64,000 bases of DNA, taken from Alicyclobacillus tolerans (GTDB lineage: Bacteria; Bacillota; Bacilli; Alicyclobacillales; Alicyclobacillaceae). This document shows, in pieces, positions 16,822 to 24,974 of the stretch (position 1 is its first letter; each line of letters starts with the position of its first letter). The stretch spans positions 1-64,000 of the forward strand of contig NZ_JXBW01000003.1 in NCBI RefSeq assembly GCF_001447355.1. Direction: 5' to 3'. The notes below the pieces were generated by a model. The model was not told the DNA's origin. It saw nothing but the letters and a program-made list of their open reading frames with translations, and made no database searches. The position numbers and the translations under genes are program-made.

Positions 16822-16880
16822 TGATCCATGTCCCTAAACCTATGTACTGATATACGATTCGACATACTTGGCAAGAGACA

Positions 16881-16934
16881 AAAGGGCTGTCCTTTGTGCG
16901 CGTCGAGATCCTGCGCCCGCTAGGACAGCCCTTT
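16881..16934. terminator. Strong intrinsic terminator after rpmF
   Basis: AAAGGGCTGTCCT (16881-16893) and AGGACAGCCCTTT (16922-16934) form a perfect 13-bp stem. On the minus strand it is followed by TTTTGTC and ends the yceD-rpmF transcript; it is nearly symmetric and could also work on the plus strand. It insulates rpmF from the fapR operon. Confidence 0.85.
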
Positions 16935-16947
16935 TTCCTGCTCAAAC

Positions 16948-17124
16948 TTATTTCACCGCGAGAACAGTCCGCCCTTTATACGTACCGCAGTTTTTGCACG
17001 CATGGTGCGGAAGCTTGTACTCCCCACACTGCGGACAAGTGACCAGCGTTGGTTTTTCAAGCTTGAAGTGCGTTCGACGCAGCCGTTTTCTGGTTTTCGA
17101 AGAACGATGTTGTTGAACCGCCAC
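16948..17124 (-). CDS. rpmF: 50S ribosomal protein L32
   Basis: This 58-residue L32 starts [20 protein letters not shown]. It keeps a four-cysteine zinc ribbon ([17 protein letters not shown]), so it is the zinc-containing form. I chose the GTG at 17124 because it restores the family's MAVxxxR start and follows GGGGGTG; a GTG three codons earlier also exists. It follows yceD by 36 bp, the widespread yceD-rpmF pair, and is followed by a strong terminator. Confidence 0.95.
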   Translation of the reverse strand: MAVQQHRSSKTRKRLRRTHFKLEKPTLVTCPQCGEYKLPHHACKNCGTYKGRTVLAVK

Positions 17125-17160
17125 ACAGGACACCCCCTTTACAGACTACCGCAAGTTATC

Positions 17161-17664
17161 TTACTCCGAAGGGCCGTCGGAAAGCAACCCCTTGAGCGCT
17201 TCCAGCCTCGGATCGATGGTACGGGTATCACAGCCACAGTCCCGCTCATTCCGATTACAGCCACAGACCGGACACAAACCTCGACACGTTTCGCTGCACA
17301 AGGGGCGCTCATCAATCGCCAAAAACATCGCTTGTTCGAGCTCTGGCGTCAAATCGATTTCATCATCCGCAACCTGTCGAATCTCGTCGTCGACTGAATC
17401 GGCAGAAAGCGTGTAAGTTTCATGCAACGGCGTTTCCAAGGGTCGTGCAAAGCTGCCAAGGCATCGGCTGCAGCGGTAATGAACCACAGTGCGCAGACCA
17501 CCGTCCACCTCGATCAAGGGCTGCCGATAGGTTGCATGGACGCTCACATGGACATCGTCCACCGCCTCAATATCGGCGACCAACTCTGCGACGCGCGGCA
17601 GCGAGACGACTTCTGCCACATCGATTTGTCCCTCGCGCTTTAATTCCTGAACGTCGATTTTCAT
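17161..17664 (-). CDS. yceD: YceD family (DUF177) protein, probable 23S rRNA accumulation factor
   Basis: This 167-residue DUF177/YceD protein is encoded directly before rpmF, as in most bacteria. Family members affect 23S rRNA accumulation in plants and E. coli. A first cysteine pair (YRCSRCLGSF, about residues 84-93) and a C-terminal cysteine cluster (LCSETCRGLCPVCGCNRNERDCGCD) suggest bound zinc, as in other Firmicute members. The ATG at 17664 has GGAAGGGGA upstream. Confidence 0.88.
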   Translation of the reverse strand: MKIDVQELKREGQIDVAEVVSLPRVAELVADIEAVDDVHVSVHATYRQPLIEVDGGLRTVVHYRCSRCLGSFARPLETPLHETYTLSADSVDDEIRQVADDEIDLTPELEQAMFLAIDERPLCSETCRGLCPVCGCNRNERDCGCDTRTIDPRLEALKGLLSDGPSE

Positions 17665-17714
17665 CGTAACCGTATCCCCTTCCTACCGCGCCATTGACGA
17701 AAGCTTCATCACTT

Positions 17715-18503
17715 TTATGAAAATAACGCCTGCGCCTGGCGAATGGCCTGCCAAATCGCGTCCATCTGCTCCATCGTCGCCCGATAACCGATGTCAATGG
17801 CTTCGCTGGCGCGTCCAAATTGCGACGTACCAATATGAGCGACATCAGGAACAATATTGACCGTCGCTAGCTGCGTACGATGTGCATACACCTCGTCTTG
17901 CATCAGCCCTAAACTTTGCACGATCACGTCAAGCATGGACGTCGGCACAGTGCCGACGGGCGTGTACGATACGTCGACGCCAATCACGACATCGACCCCC
18001 AAATCCCACGCCGCTTGGACTGGCACGCGTTCGATGACGCCGCCATCGACATAAACCGCTCCTTCGCGAACGACGGGCACAAACACTCCCGGGATCGAAA
18101 TGCTCGCGCGAATGGCGTCGGCAATAAGCCCTGTGCGAAAGACAACCAATTTGCGAGCAACCAAGTCCGTGGCGACGATGGCGAGGGGAATCTGAGTGTC
18201 GGCAAAGGTGCCCTGGCGCGTCATGAGCGAGACCACCTCGTGCACTTTGTCCCCTTGAATCAACCCCATCTTCGGCACCGTAAAGTCGATCCAATGCCGC
18301 CGGCGCAGCCCAGTTGCCAAGGCTCGCAACATGTTCGGGCCGACGCCCATCGCATAGACGCCTCCAACCAAAGCGCCCATGCTGGATCCGGTCACTGCGT
18401 GAATAGGTACCCAACTGTCGGTCAAAGCCGCAATGACTCCGATATGTGCAAAACCTTTTGCGCCGCCAGACCCTAAGGCCAAGCCTACGCGGACATCCGC
18501 CAC
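17715..18503 (-). CDS. ylbK: Patatin-like phospholipase family protein (YlbK/RssA type)
   Basis: This 262-residue patatin-fold protein should be a serine lipid acyl hydrolase. It has the glycine-rich oxyanion loop GSGGAKGFAHIG, the nucleophile elbow GSSMG (Ser about 41) and the DGG of the Ser-Asp dyad (VDGGVIERVPV, about residue 151). The start is a GTG with GAGGGGG upstream. The gene lies beside coaD as ylbK does in B. subtilis (rsmD-coaD-...-ylbK). The substrate is unknown; membrane-lipid turnover is a reasonable inference. Confidence 0.85.
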   Translation of the reverse strand: MADVRVGLALGSGGAKGFAHIGVIAALTDSWVPIHAVTGSSMGALVGGVYAMGVGPNMLRALATGLRRRHWIDFTVPKMGLIQGDKVHEVVSLMTRQGTFADTQIPLAIVATDLVARKLVVFRTGLIADAIRASISIPGVFVPVVREGAVYVDGGVIERVPVQAAWDLGVDVVIGVDVSYTPVGTVPTSMLDVIVQSLGLMQDEVYAHRTQLATVNIVPDVAHIGTSQFGRASEAIDIGYRATMEQMDAIWQAIRQAQALFS

Positions 18504-18516
18504 AAGTATCGCCCCC

Positions 18517-18996
18517 TCAGCGCGACACGTGTTCCATTAGCGCCTTGGCTACGCGCGGCGTGACAAATTGCGAGATGTCGCCGCCGTGCATCGCGACATC
18601 TTTAACCAACGAAGAACTGACAAACCCATAGACCGAAGAAGTTGGTATGAATACGACCCGCAGGTCTTCAGCCAGCGACCGATTGACGTGTGCCATCGCC
18701 AGCTCCGCTTGGAAGTCCAATTCATTGCGGACACCGCGGACGACACATGCGAACGATTCCCGCCGATAATAATCTACGAGCAAACCCTCAAACGAATCCA
18801 CGCGAACATTTTTTATTGAAGAAACCGCGTCGCGGATCAAATCCATACGCGTCGCCACATCAAACCATGGCCGTTTGTTCGGATTGTGCAGCACGCTGAC
18901 AACCAATTCATCAAACAAGGTCGCGGCCTGCACAACCACATCCAAGTGGCCGCGTGTAAACGGATCAAAGGTACCTGGGTACACCGCCTTACGCAT
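18517..18996 (-). CDS. coaD: Phosphopantetheine adenylyltransferase CoaD
   Basis: CoaD adenylates 4'-phosphopantetheine to dephospho-CoA, the fourth step of coenzyme A synthesis. The nucleotidyltransferase motif TFDPFTRGHLDV is intact, and TSSVYGFVSSSLVKDVAMHGG is the conserved C-terminal region. Starting at the ATG at 18996, eight bases after AAGGGG, gives 159 residues, the usual length; earlier ATGs only add a tail that overlaps rsmD. It overlaps the end of rsmD by 8 bp. Confidence 0.97.
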   Translation of the reverse strand: MRKAVYPGTFDPFTRGHLDVVVQAATLFDELVVSVLHNPNKRPWFDVATRMDLIRDAVSSIKNVRVDSFEGLLVDYYRRESFACVVRGVRNELDFQAELAMAHVNRSLAEDLRVVFIPTSSVYGFVSSSLVKDVAMHGGDISQFVTPRVAKALMEHVSR

Positions 18997-19582
18997 GGTC
19001 ATCCCCTTTATCCCTGCTGCCAAGGACAGGTTCATAAAGAGCGATGGCAATGTCGCCATACACCCTATACTTCACCTTGGCAAAATCGTTGATTACGTCC
19101 GGCAGTTCCATCTCCTTAGGGAGTTCACAGACGACGCCACCGATGATGCGATCCGCCGGCAAAGCCTCTAAAACCGACTGCCATAGGCGATCTGCATATG
19201 GCGGATCGACAAATACATACGCCAAGGTGTCGCCTATGTTGTACAACTGGTCGATAGCTTGCCGCCAGTGCGATTGCCATAGTTCAGCTTGTGCAAGACC
19301 TTGCACTCGCATGAGATTGTCACGAATCGTCCGCAAGGCCCGGCCGTCGCGATCGACAAAGATGGCTCGCTCTGCCCCCCGGCTCAAAGCCTCAATCCCC
19401 AATGCACCAGAGCCGGCAAACAAATCGACCACAACCCCCGAAAGGCTGTGCGGAATTAAATTGAACATCGACTCCTTTACCCTGTCGGTCGTCGGCCTCG
19501 TCGCCGCCCCTTTTGGCGCAACTAAAGGCATACTTCTCCATTTCCCTGCGATCACGCGCACTTGTCGAGCACCACCTGTCAC
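18989..19582 (-). CDS. rsmD: 16S rRNA (guanine966-N2)-methyltransferase RsmD
   Basis: RsmD methylates G966 of 16S rRNA. The 197-residue Rossmann methyltransferase has VDLFAGSGALGIEALSRGA for SAM binding and the catalytic VDPPYA. The N-terminal RVIAGKWRSMPL is typical. The start is either the GTG at 19582 or the GTG at 19561 (MRVIAGKW), which is nearer the usual family start and follows AGGTGG. It is paired with coaD as in most Firmicutes. Confidence 0.95.
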   Translation of the reverse strand: MTGGARQVRVIAGKWRSMPLVAPKGAATRPTTDRVKESMFNLIPHSLSGVVVDLFAGSGALGIEALSRGAERAIFVDRDGRALRTIRDNLMRVQGLAQAELWQSHWRQAIDQLYNIGDTLAYVFVDPPYADRLWQSVLEALPADRIIGGVVCELPKEMELPDVINDFAKVKYRVYGDIAIALYEPVLGSRDKGDDHA

Positions 19583-19813
19583 CGCAATGACGGCTCTCCA
19601 ACCATATCTGTACGTTCAAAGTACCACATCCGTTTGTCGGCACCAAATCCTGCAGTGATAAACCGCCTCTGGTATAACTTCCAATCGCGTGGTCGAGAAT
19701 AGAAACATCAACGGCGACAGCTGTTGTAGGCAACCGTGTGTGAAGAGGCAATCCCCATCCACTCTTCCTCCGGTTTCTCCTCTCCCAGAACGTGTCAGCT
19801 GGCCTGACACCAG

Positions 19814-19846
19814 AAAACCTCACGCGTACCCGGGCGTGAGGTTTTT
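19814..19846. terminator. Intrinsic terminator without an obvious upstream gene
   Basis: AAAACCTCACGC (19814-19825) pairs with GCGTGAGGTTTTT (19834-19846), an almost perfect 12-bp stem with an 8-nt loop and a U-run on the plus strand; on the minus strand it is followed by TTTTCTGG. No plus-strand gene lies upstream within this intergenic region, so it ends either a small RNA or leader, or read-through antisense to rsmD. Confidence 0.75.
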
Positions 19847-19895
19847 CTGTTCCTGGACACCATCGCCATCCCAGCCACCAGCCTGGACGGCGTAG

Positions 19896-19901
19896 TATAA
19901 T
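19896..19901 (+). promoter_or_regulatory. -10 box of the amidase promoter
   Basis: A perfect TATAAT lies about 50 bp upstream of the amidase start and downstream of the terminator. No good -35 hexamer is found at 16-18 bp, so an activator or an alternative element may be needed. Confidence 0.4.
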
Positions 19902-19949
19902 GCTCCAAAGGCCACTTAGACTAACCTCATGGCAAAAGGAGCAGTGTTC

Positions 19950-21323
19950 ATGACCCAAGAGCAGTCGCCCCATAGCGTCGTTCAGTTGCGCACCGCACTC
20001 GCGACCCAATCGCAGACCGCCGCTGCAATCGTTGCTGAATACCTACAGAGGATCGCACAGCAAAACGAAACCTTGCGGGCCTATCTACACGTTTGCACCG
20101 AGCAGGCAGAACGCCACGCCATCGCCCTGGATGGTCTGGCCAGCGGCTATCCGGAAGCCCTCGGACCGCTTGCGGGTGTGCCAGTTTCGATTAAAGACCT
20201 GATTGATACCACGTTTGCGCCAACGACGTACGGCCAAGCGAAATATCAAGGACATGTGCCAAAAGCGACCGCAGTCTGTGTGCAAAGGCTGCAGAGTGCA
20301 CACGCCATCATCATGGGCAAGGCCCACCTCCATGAATTTGCCTTTGGCGTAACCAATGAGAATCCACATTTCGGGGCTGCGCGCAACCCGTTCAATCCAT
20401 CTCGTATCACCGGCGGATCGAGCGGCGGCAGTGCGGCATCCGTGGCAGCCGGCATGGCGCTCGTCAGCGTCGGCACCGACACGGGTGGTAGTGTTCGCAT
20501 TCCGGCAGCGCTGACTGGCGTCGTCGGTTTTAAACCGACCTTTGGAGCTATCCCCACGGATGGTGTTTATCCGCTTGCACCTTCGCTTGACCACGTGGGC
20601 TCGTTTGCCACGTCTGTGCTCGACGCAGCGCGTACGGCGGAAGTCATGGCGGGCCTTGCCCCGGGAACATGGAGCCAAGTAGATGCACAAGCTGACACGG
20701 CACACCCCATCCGGGCCGGACTGGTGCAATCCCTCGTTGACGCCTACGCATCCGAAGACGTCTCCGAATGGTTCACCGCCATCTGCACACGACTTTCCCG
20801 AGAAAGAGTCGTTGCTGTAGCTGGTTTTGTGCCTGTCGATGGCGAGGAAATCGCCATTCATCAAGGTAACATTCTGGGCGCCGAGGCCTATGCGACGCAT
20901 GCGCAAGCACTGGCAAACCATGCAGCCGATTACGGTTCTGACGTCGCAGCCAGACTGCAGGCGGGTCGTGACGTGTCGGTCGCAGACTATATCGCAAGCC
21001 TGACATTCCAACGAGCCTTCCGTACAACTATGGATGATTTTCTCCAACAATATGACTGCTTGCTACTGCCCACTGTTCCTGTTCCCGCACCCCCACTCGG
21101 CGCAGAGACCGTGACGGTACGAGGTAAATCAGAAGCCGTGCGGCCGCTTTTAACTCGCTTCACCAATCCGTGGAACCTTTCTGGGCTACCTGCTATCTCA
21201 ATACCAGCCGGCAACGTGGATGGTTTGCCTATGGGCTTGCAAATCATAGGGCCACGCGGACAAGACGCAAAGCTCGTCCACATGGCCCATATCATCGAAA
21301 CTGCACTGCAGAACGTGTTATGA
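19950..21323 (+). CDS. Amidase-signature family hydrolase
   Basis: This 457-residue amidase-signature enzyme has the Ser-cisSer-Lys triad: Lys in VPVSIKDLIDT, and two serines in GGSSGGSAASVA and TDTGGSVRIPA. The family includes GatA and many amide hydrolases. No gatB or gatC lies nearby, so it is more likely a free-standing amidase than tRNA amidotransferase subunit A. I chose the ATG at 19950 because AAAAGGAG sits eight bases upstream; an ATG at 19929 lacks a binding site. It is a lone plus-strand gene among minus-strand blocks. The substrate cannot be told from sequence. Confidence 0.88.
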   Translation: MTQEQSPHSVVQLRTALATQSQTAAAIVAEYLQRIAQQNETLRAYLHVCTEQAERHAIALDGLASGYPEALGPLAGVPVSIKDLIDTTFAPTTYGQAKYQGHVPKATAVCVQRLQSAHAIIMGKAHLHEFAFGVTNENPHFGAARNPFNPSRITGGSSGGSAASVAAGMALVSVGTDTGGSVRIPAALTGVVGFKPTFGAIPTDGVYPLAPSLDHVGSFATSVLDAARTAEVMAGLAPGTWSQVDAQADTAHPIRAGLVQSLVDAYASEDVSEWFTAICTRLSRERVVAVAGFVPVDGEEIAIHQGNILGAEAYATHAQALANHAADYGSDVAARLQAGRDVSVADYIASLTFQRAFRTTMDDFLQQYDCLLLPTVPVPAPPLGAETVTVRGKSEAVRPLLTRFTNPWNLSGLPAISIPAGNVDGLPMGLQIIGPRGQDAKLVHMAHIIETALQNVL

Positions 21324-21339
21324 TCTTTCTCGCATAGGC

Positions 21340-22494
21340 TCAGCGGGTGCTCGATTGCACGGCGCCCGCCAGCACGCCGTACATCTCGCAAACTCGGTGA
21401 TAATGGCCAAGCAACTGCTTGCTTGGTCCCTCCCAGTCAAGCGACCGGGCGATCTGAAGACCGCGCTCGCGCACAGCGCTACGCTTGCCCTCGTCGGACA
21501 TGACCGTCTTCACAGTTTCGATCATCTCGTCTGTCGAATTCGGATTAAAAATAAACCCAGCTCGTCCATCCTCCAACACCTCGCGCGTCGGTGGACTATC
21601 CGCGGCGAGAATCGGTAACCCCGTTGCCATCGCCTCAAATAACACCAAACCGAGCGTCTCGGTAGTCGATGGAAAGAGAAACGCATCTGCCGAGGCATAG
21701 GCCTGCGCAAGCTCTTCGCCATGCATGTATCCCGTAAAATGAGCCTTCGTCCCCGCAAAAATGCGTTCCAACTCAGGGCGGTGCGGACCATCCCCGACAA
21801 TCGCCAGATGCAAGTTAGGAATGGCATCCAGACACGGCCGAATGCGCTCAATATTCTTTTCCGAAGCCAAACGGCCAACGTACAGAAGCACTGGATCACT
21901 GGGCCCAGCGTTTGGAGCTAGGCGTTTGCGCATTTCGTCACTGCGCTGCGCCCGCTGATAGAGGTCGACATCCACACCACGTTCCCACAGTTCGAGATTC
22001 TGGAACCCGTGCTTCTCAAGCTCGCGCAACGTAGCACGCGAAGTGGCCAGATTCAGCTGTGCCCGATTATGTAAGGTTCGGAAGTACCACCAAAGTGCAG
22101 GTTCCAGAAAATCGAGCTTATAGTGATGAGCATATGCTGGCACATTGGTGTGATAGGAAGCAATGAGGGGCAAATGGAAGCGCCAAGCGTAGTAAATCCC
22201 ACCTATCCCCAGAAAAGCGGGATTGACGACGTGAATCAGATCCGGGCGAAACGCCTTGACCTTACGCCCAATTCGCGGCATGGGCAAGGCGTACCGCTTT
22301 TCCGGATAGAGGATGAATGGCATCGCAGGAATGCCAACGATGGTTGCGGAGGCGTACTCCCGCGGCGATCCAGACGGCGCGAACAGCAGCACCTCGTGAC
22401 CTTCTCGCTCCAGATAACGCAATGTGGCGCATAGGCGCGTGACGATCCCGTCGGTCGACGGCAGGAACGTCTCCGTAAACATCGCAATCCTCAT
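21340..22494 (-). CDS. sqdX: Glycosyltransferase, probable sulfoquinovosyl-diacylglycerol synthase (SQD2/SqdX-like)
   Basis: This 384-residue GT4-family glycosyltransferase probably transfers sulfoquinovose from UDP-sulfoquinovose to diacylglycerol at the inner membrane face. Diagnostic stretches resemble plant SQD2: FRPDLIHVVNPAFLGIGG, IASYHTNVPAYAHHYKLDFL, LELWERGVDVDLY, YVGRLASEKN and the nucleotide-binding STTETLGLVLFEAMATGLP. The gene starts nine bases after the UDP-sulfoquinovose synthase gene; its Shine-Dalgarno sequence GGAGGTAA contains that gene's stop codon, so the two are coupled. GT4 enzymes with similar sequence can use other sugars and acceptors; the assignment rests on similarity plus the neighbour. 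Confidence 0.85.
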   Translation of the reverse strand: MRIAMFTETFLPSTDGIVTRLCATLRYLEREGHEVLLFAPSGSPREYASATIVGIPAMPFILYPEKRYALPMPRIGRKVKAFRPDLIHVVNPAFLGIGGIYYAWRFHLPLIASYHTNVPAYAHHYKLDFLEPALWWYFRTLHNRAQLNLATSRATLRELEKHGFQNLELWERGVDVDLYQRAQRSDEMRKRLAPNAGPSDPVLLYVGRLASEKNIERIRPCLDAIPNLHLAIVGDGPHRPELERIFAGTKAHFTGYMHGEELAQAYASADAFLFPSTTETLGLVLFEAMATGLPILAADSPPTREVLEDGRAGFIFNPNSTDEMIETVKTVMSDEGKRSAVRERGLQIARSLDWEGPSKQLLGHYHRVCEMYGVLAGAVQSSTR

Positions 22495-22503
22495 GGCTAT
22501 AGG

Positions 22504-23661
<1,158 letters not shown>

Positions 23662-23729
23662 TCACCCCAACATTCAGTTAGACGCAAATCACTTCTCTAC
23701 CAATGTACAAGTTTTCAGCATGCCCGGCA

Positions 23730-23759
23730 AGTATACGGGGAATCGAACCAATGGCGCAA
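23730..23759 (-). promoter_or_regulatory. Candidate promoter of the sqdB-sqdX pair
   Basis: On the minus strand TTGCGC (23759-23754), an 18-bp spacer and TATACT (23735-23730) resemble a sigma-A promoter about 70 bp upstream of sqdB. It suggests that the sulfolipid genes can be expressed separately from psd. Confidence 0.45.
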
Positions 23760-23776
23760 GTGTTGATTTGTCGCTT

Positions 23777-24574
23777 TTAGCGTTGGCATATCCCAATCGT
23801 CTGTCCCATCCGAACACAATCCCCGAATTGTACCGTCCACTCCACGCGGGCATCCGCAGGAAAAAGCACAATAACCGTGGATCCGAGTGCAAAGTAGCCG
23901 AGTTCGTCTCCCTGTTGAAAACGAGTCGTCGCGCCTAGACGAAGTGAACCGCGCCTATGTCCATCTGCTTCTGCATAGTGCAGACATATGGTACGTACTC
24001 CAGCCGCCCCTACCATAACCAGAGCAAACCTGCCGATGGGCGATTGAAAATATGTAATTGTTCGTTCGTTTTTAACGAATAATTGATCAATGTGTGCCAC
24101 CGATAATGCGTTCACAGGAAAAAGAGTGCCAGGAACATGCACGAGGCACTCCGGAACGCAATCAAGCGGTGCATGTACCCGATGATAATCTTTGGGGCTC
24201 AAATATATCGTCGCGTATTGGCCGTCGACAAAATTTGCGGCAGATTCTTCATCCTGCAGTAAGTCAACCAGGCTGTAGGGACGGCCTTTCACCTGCAGGA
24301 GTTGCTTGTCAGATAGCCTTCCAATCTCGCTAACACAGCCATCGACAGGGGAAATGACACCTTCCTCAATCGGTCTTGCGCCAGGCTTAAGCGAGCGGGC
24401 GAAAAAATCGCCCAAGCAGGCAAACTCCGACAAGGCACATGACAAATCGTCGAGATCGACCTTGTAATGGCGAACAAACCACGGGATGGCACGACGGCTT
24501 AACCGGGTTCGCACAAACCACCTTACGCATGCGGTATACGTTCGCTTCGGAAATGCGTACAATGCCGCTTTCAC
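23777..24574 (-). CDS. psd: Phosphatidylserine decarboxylase proenzyme
   Basis: Psd makes phosphatidylethanolamine and self-cleaves to form a pyruvoyl group. The 265-residue protein has the cleavage motif LGST with Ser232 as the pyruvoyl precursor. It also has the other residues of the proposed triad: Asp78 in ISPVDGC and His134 in YHRVHAPLD. The predicted start is GTG. No pssA (phosphatidylserine synthase) is adjacent, unlike in B. subtilis. It lies 115 bp upstream of sqdB, so a phospholipid and a glycolipid headgroup pathway are adjacent here. Confidence 0.95.
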   Translation of the reverse strand: MKAALYAFPKRTYTACVRWFVRTRLSRRAIPWFVRHYKVDLDDLSCALSEFACLGDFFARSLKPGARPIEEGVISPVDGCVSEIGRLSDKQLLQVKGRPYSLVDLLQDEESAANFVDGQYATIYLSPKDYHRVHAPLDCVPECLVHVPGTLFPVNALSVAHIDQLFVKNERTITYFQSPIGRFALVMVGAAGVRTICLHYAEADGHRRGSLRLGATTRFQQGDELGYFALGSTVIVLFPADARVEWTVQFGDCVRMGQTIGICQR

Positions 24575-24639
24575 AATATGGATACGCCATCACCCTTCAT
24601 CATGTCGTCGCCAAATCCTATTGTAGACACTTCACTCCC

Positions 24640-24676
24640 AAAAGAAAAAGAGCCAGCCGACAATTGGGCTAGCCCT
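24640..24676 (-). terminator. Intrinsic terminator of the SASP gene
   Basis: On the minus strand AGGGCTAGCC and GGCTGGCTCT can form a 10-bp stem including G-U pairs, followed by TTTTTCTTTT. It lies 20 bp beyond the SASP stop codon, making the SASP gene monocistronic. Confidence 0.8.
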
Positions 24677-24695
24677 TCTTCTTGTTGCTCAACGG

Positions 24696-24893
24696 TTAGC
24701 GGCCTGCGAGCTGTTGCTCCGCGAATGCCACCAAACGCTTCGTGATTTCACCACCGACCGAACCGTTCTGACGAGCGGTCGTTTCGGCACCGAGTTGCAC
24801 GCCGAATTCGGAAGCGATTTCGTACTTCATCTGGTCGAGTGCACGGCTTGCGCTTGCGATCAAGACTTCGTTACTGCCGCTTTGATTCGCCAT
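24696..24893 (-). CDS. Small acid-soluble spore protein, alpha/beta type
   Basis: Alpha/beta SASPs coat DNA in the dormant spore, protecting it from UV and heat; they are degraded by the Gpr protease at germination. This 65-residue protein shows the family core: [11 protein letters not shown], including the Gpr cleavage region, and [20 protein letters not shown] chose the ATG at 24893 with GAGGAGGTGA upstream; a longer reading adds ten unrelated residues. A sigma-G-like promoter precedes it and a terminator follows. This is direct evidence that the organism forms endospores. Confidence 0.95.
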   Translation of the reverse strand: MANQSGSNEVLIASASRALDQMKYEIASEFGVQLGAETTARQNGSVGGEITKRLVAFAEQQLAGR

Positions 24894-24924
24894 GATGTGT
24901 TCACCTCCTCTTGCGTGGTACACG

Positions 24925-24954
24925 TAGTATGTTCGACAAGGGAGGATTTATAAT
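24925..24954 (-). promoter_or_regulatory. Candidate sigma-G promoter of the SASP gene
   Basis: On the minus strand a CATACTA element (24931-24925) matches the forespore sigma-factor -10 consensus, with an AT-rich ATTATA (24954-24949) 17 bp upstream as -35. The position about 35 bp before the SASP start fits forespore expression. Confidence 0.5.
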
Positions 24955-24974
24955 TGCCACTTACGCCCAACAAC

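Larger units (their letters stand above)
19583..19949. other. Intergenic region with orphan hairpins upstream of the amidase
   Basis: This stretch separates divergent rsmD (-) and amidase (+). It contains a 7-bp hairpin (GTGTCAG/CTGACAC) just before a complete terminator (19814-19846) and then a TATAAT box (19896). No T-box or known riboswitch motif was recognised. A short plus-strand RNA ending at the terminator is possible, but no promoter for it is convincing. Minus-strand frames here are short and unfamiliar. Confidence 0.5.

Noticed and set aside
19616-19765. Minus-strand short gene before rsmD (GTG with GGAGG)
   Set aside because: The predicted peptide of about 48 residues resembles no family and has no membrane or motif pattern; the site may be chance.
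19583-19949. T-box or other riboswitch before the amidase
   Set aside because: No T-box core sequence or recognised aptamer motif, and the amidase promoter lies after the terminator.
19950-21323. Assignment of the amidase as GatA
   Set aside because: No gatB or gatC nearby and the sequence fits the general amidase family equally well.
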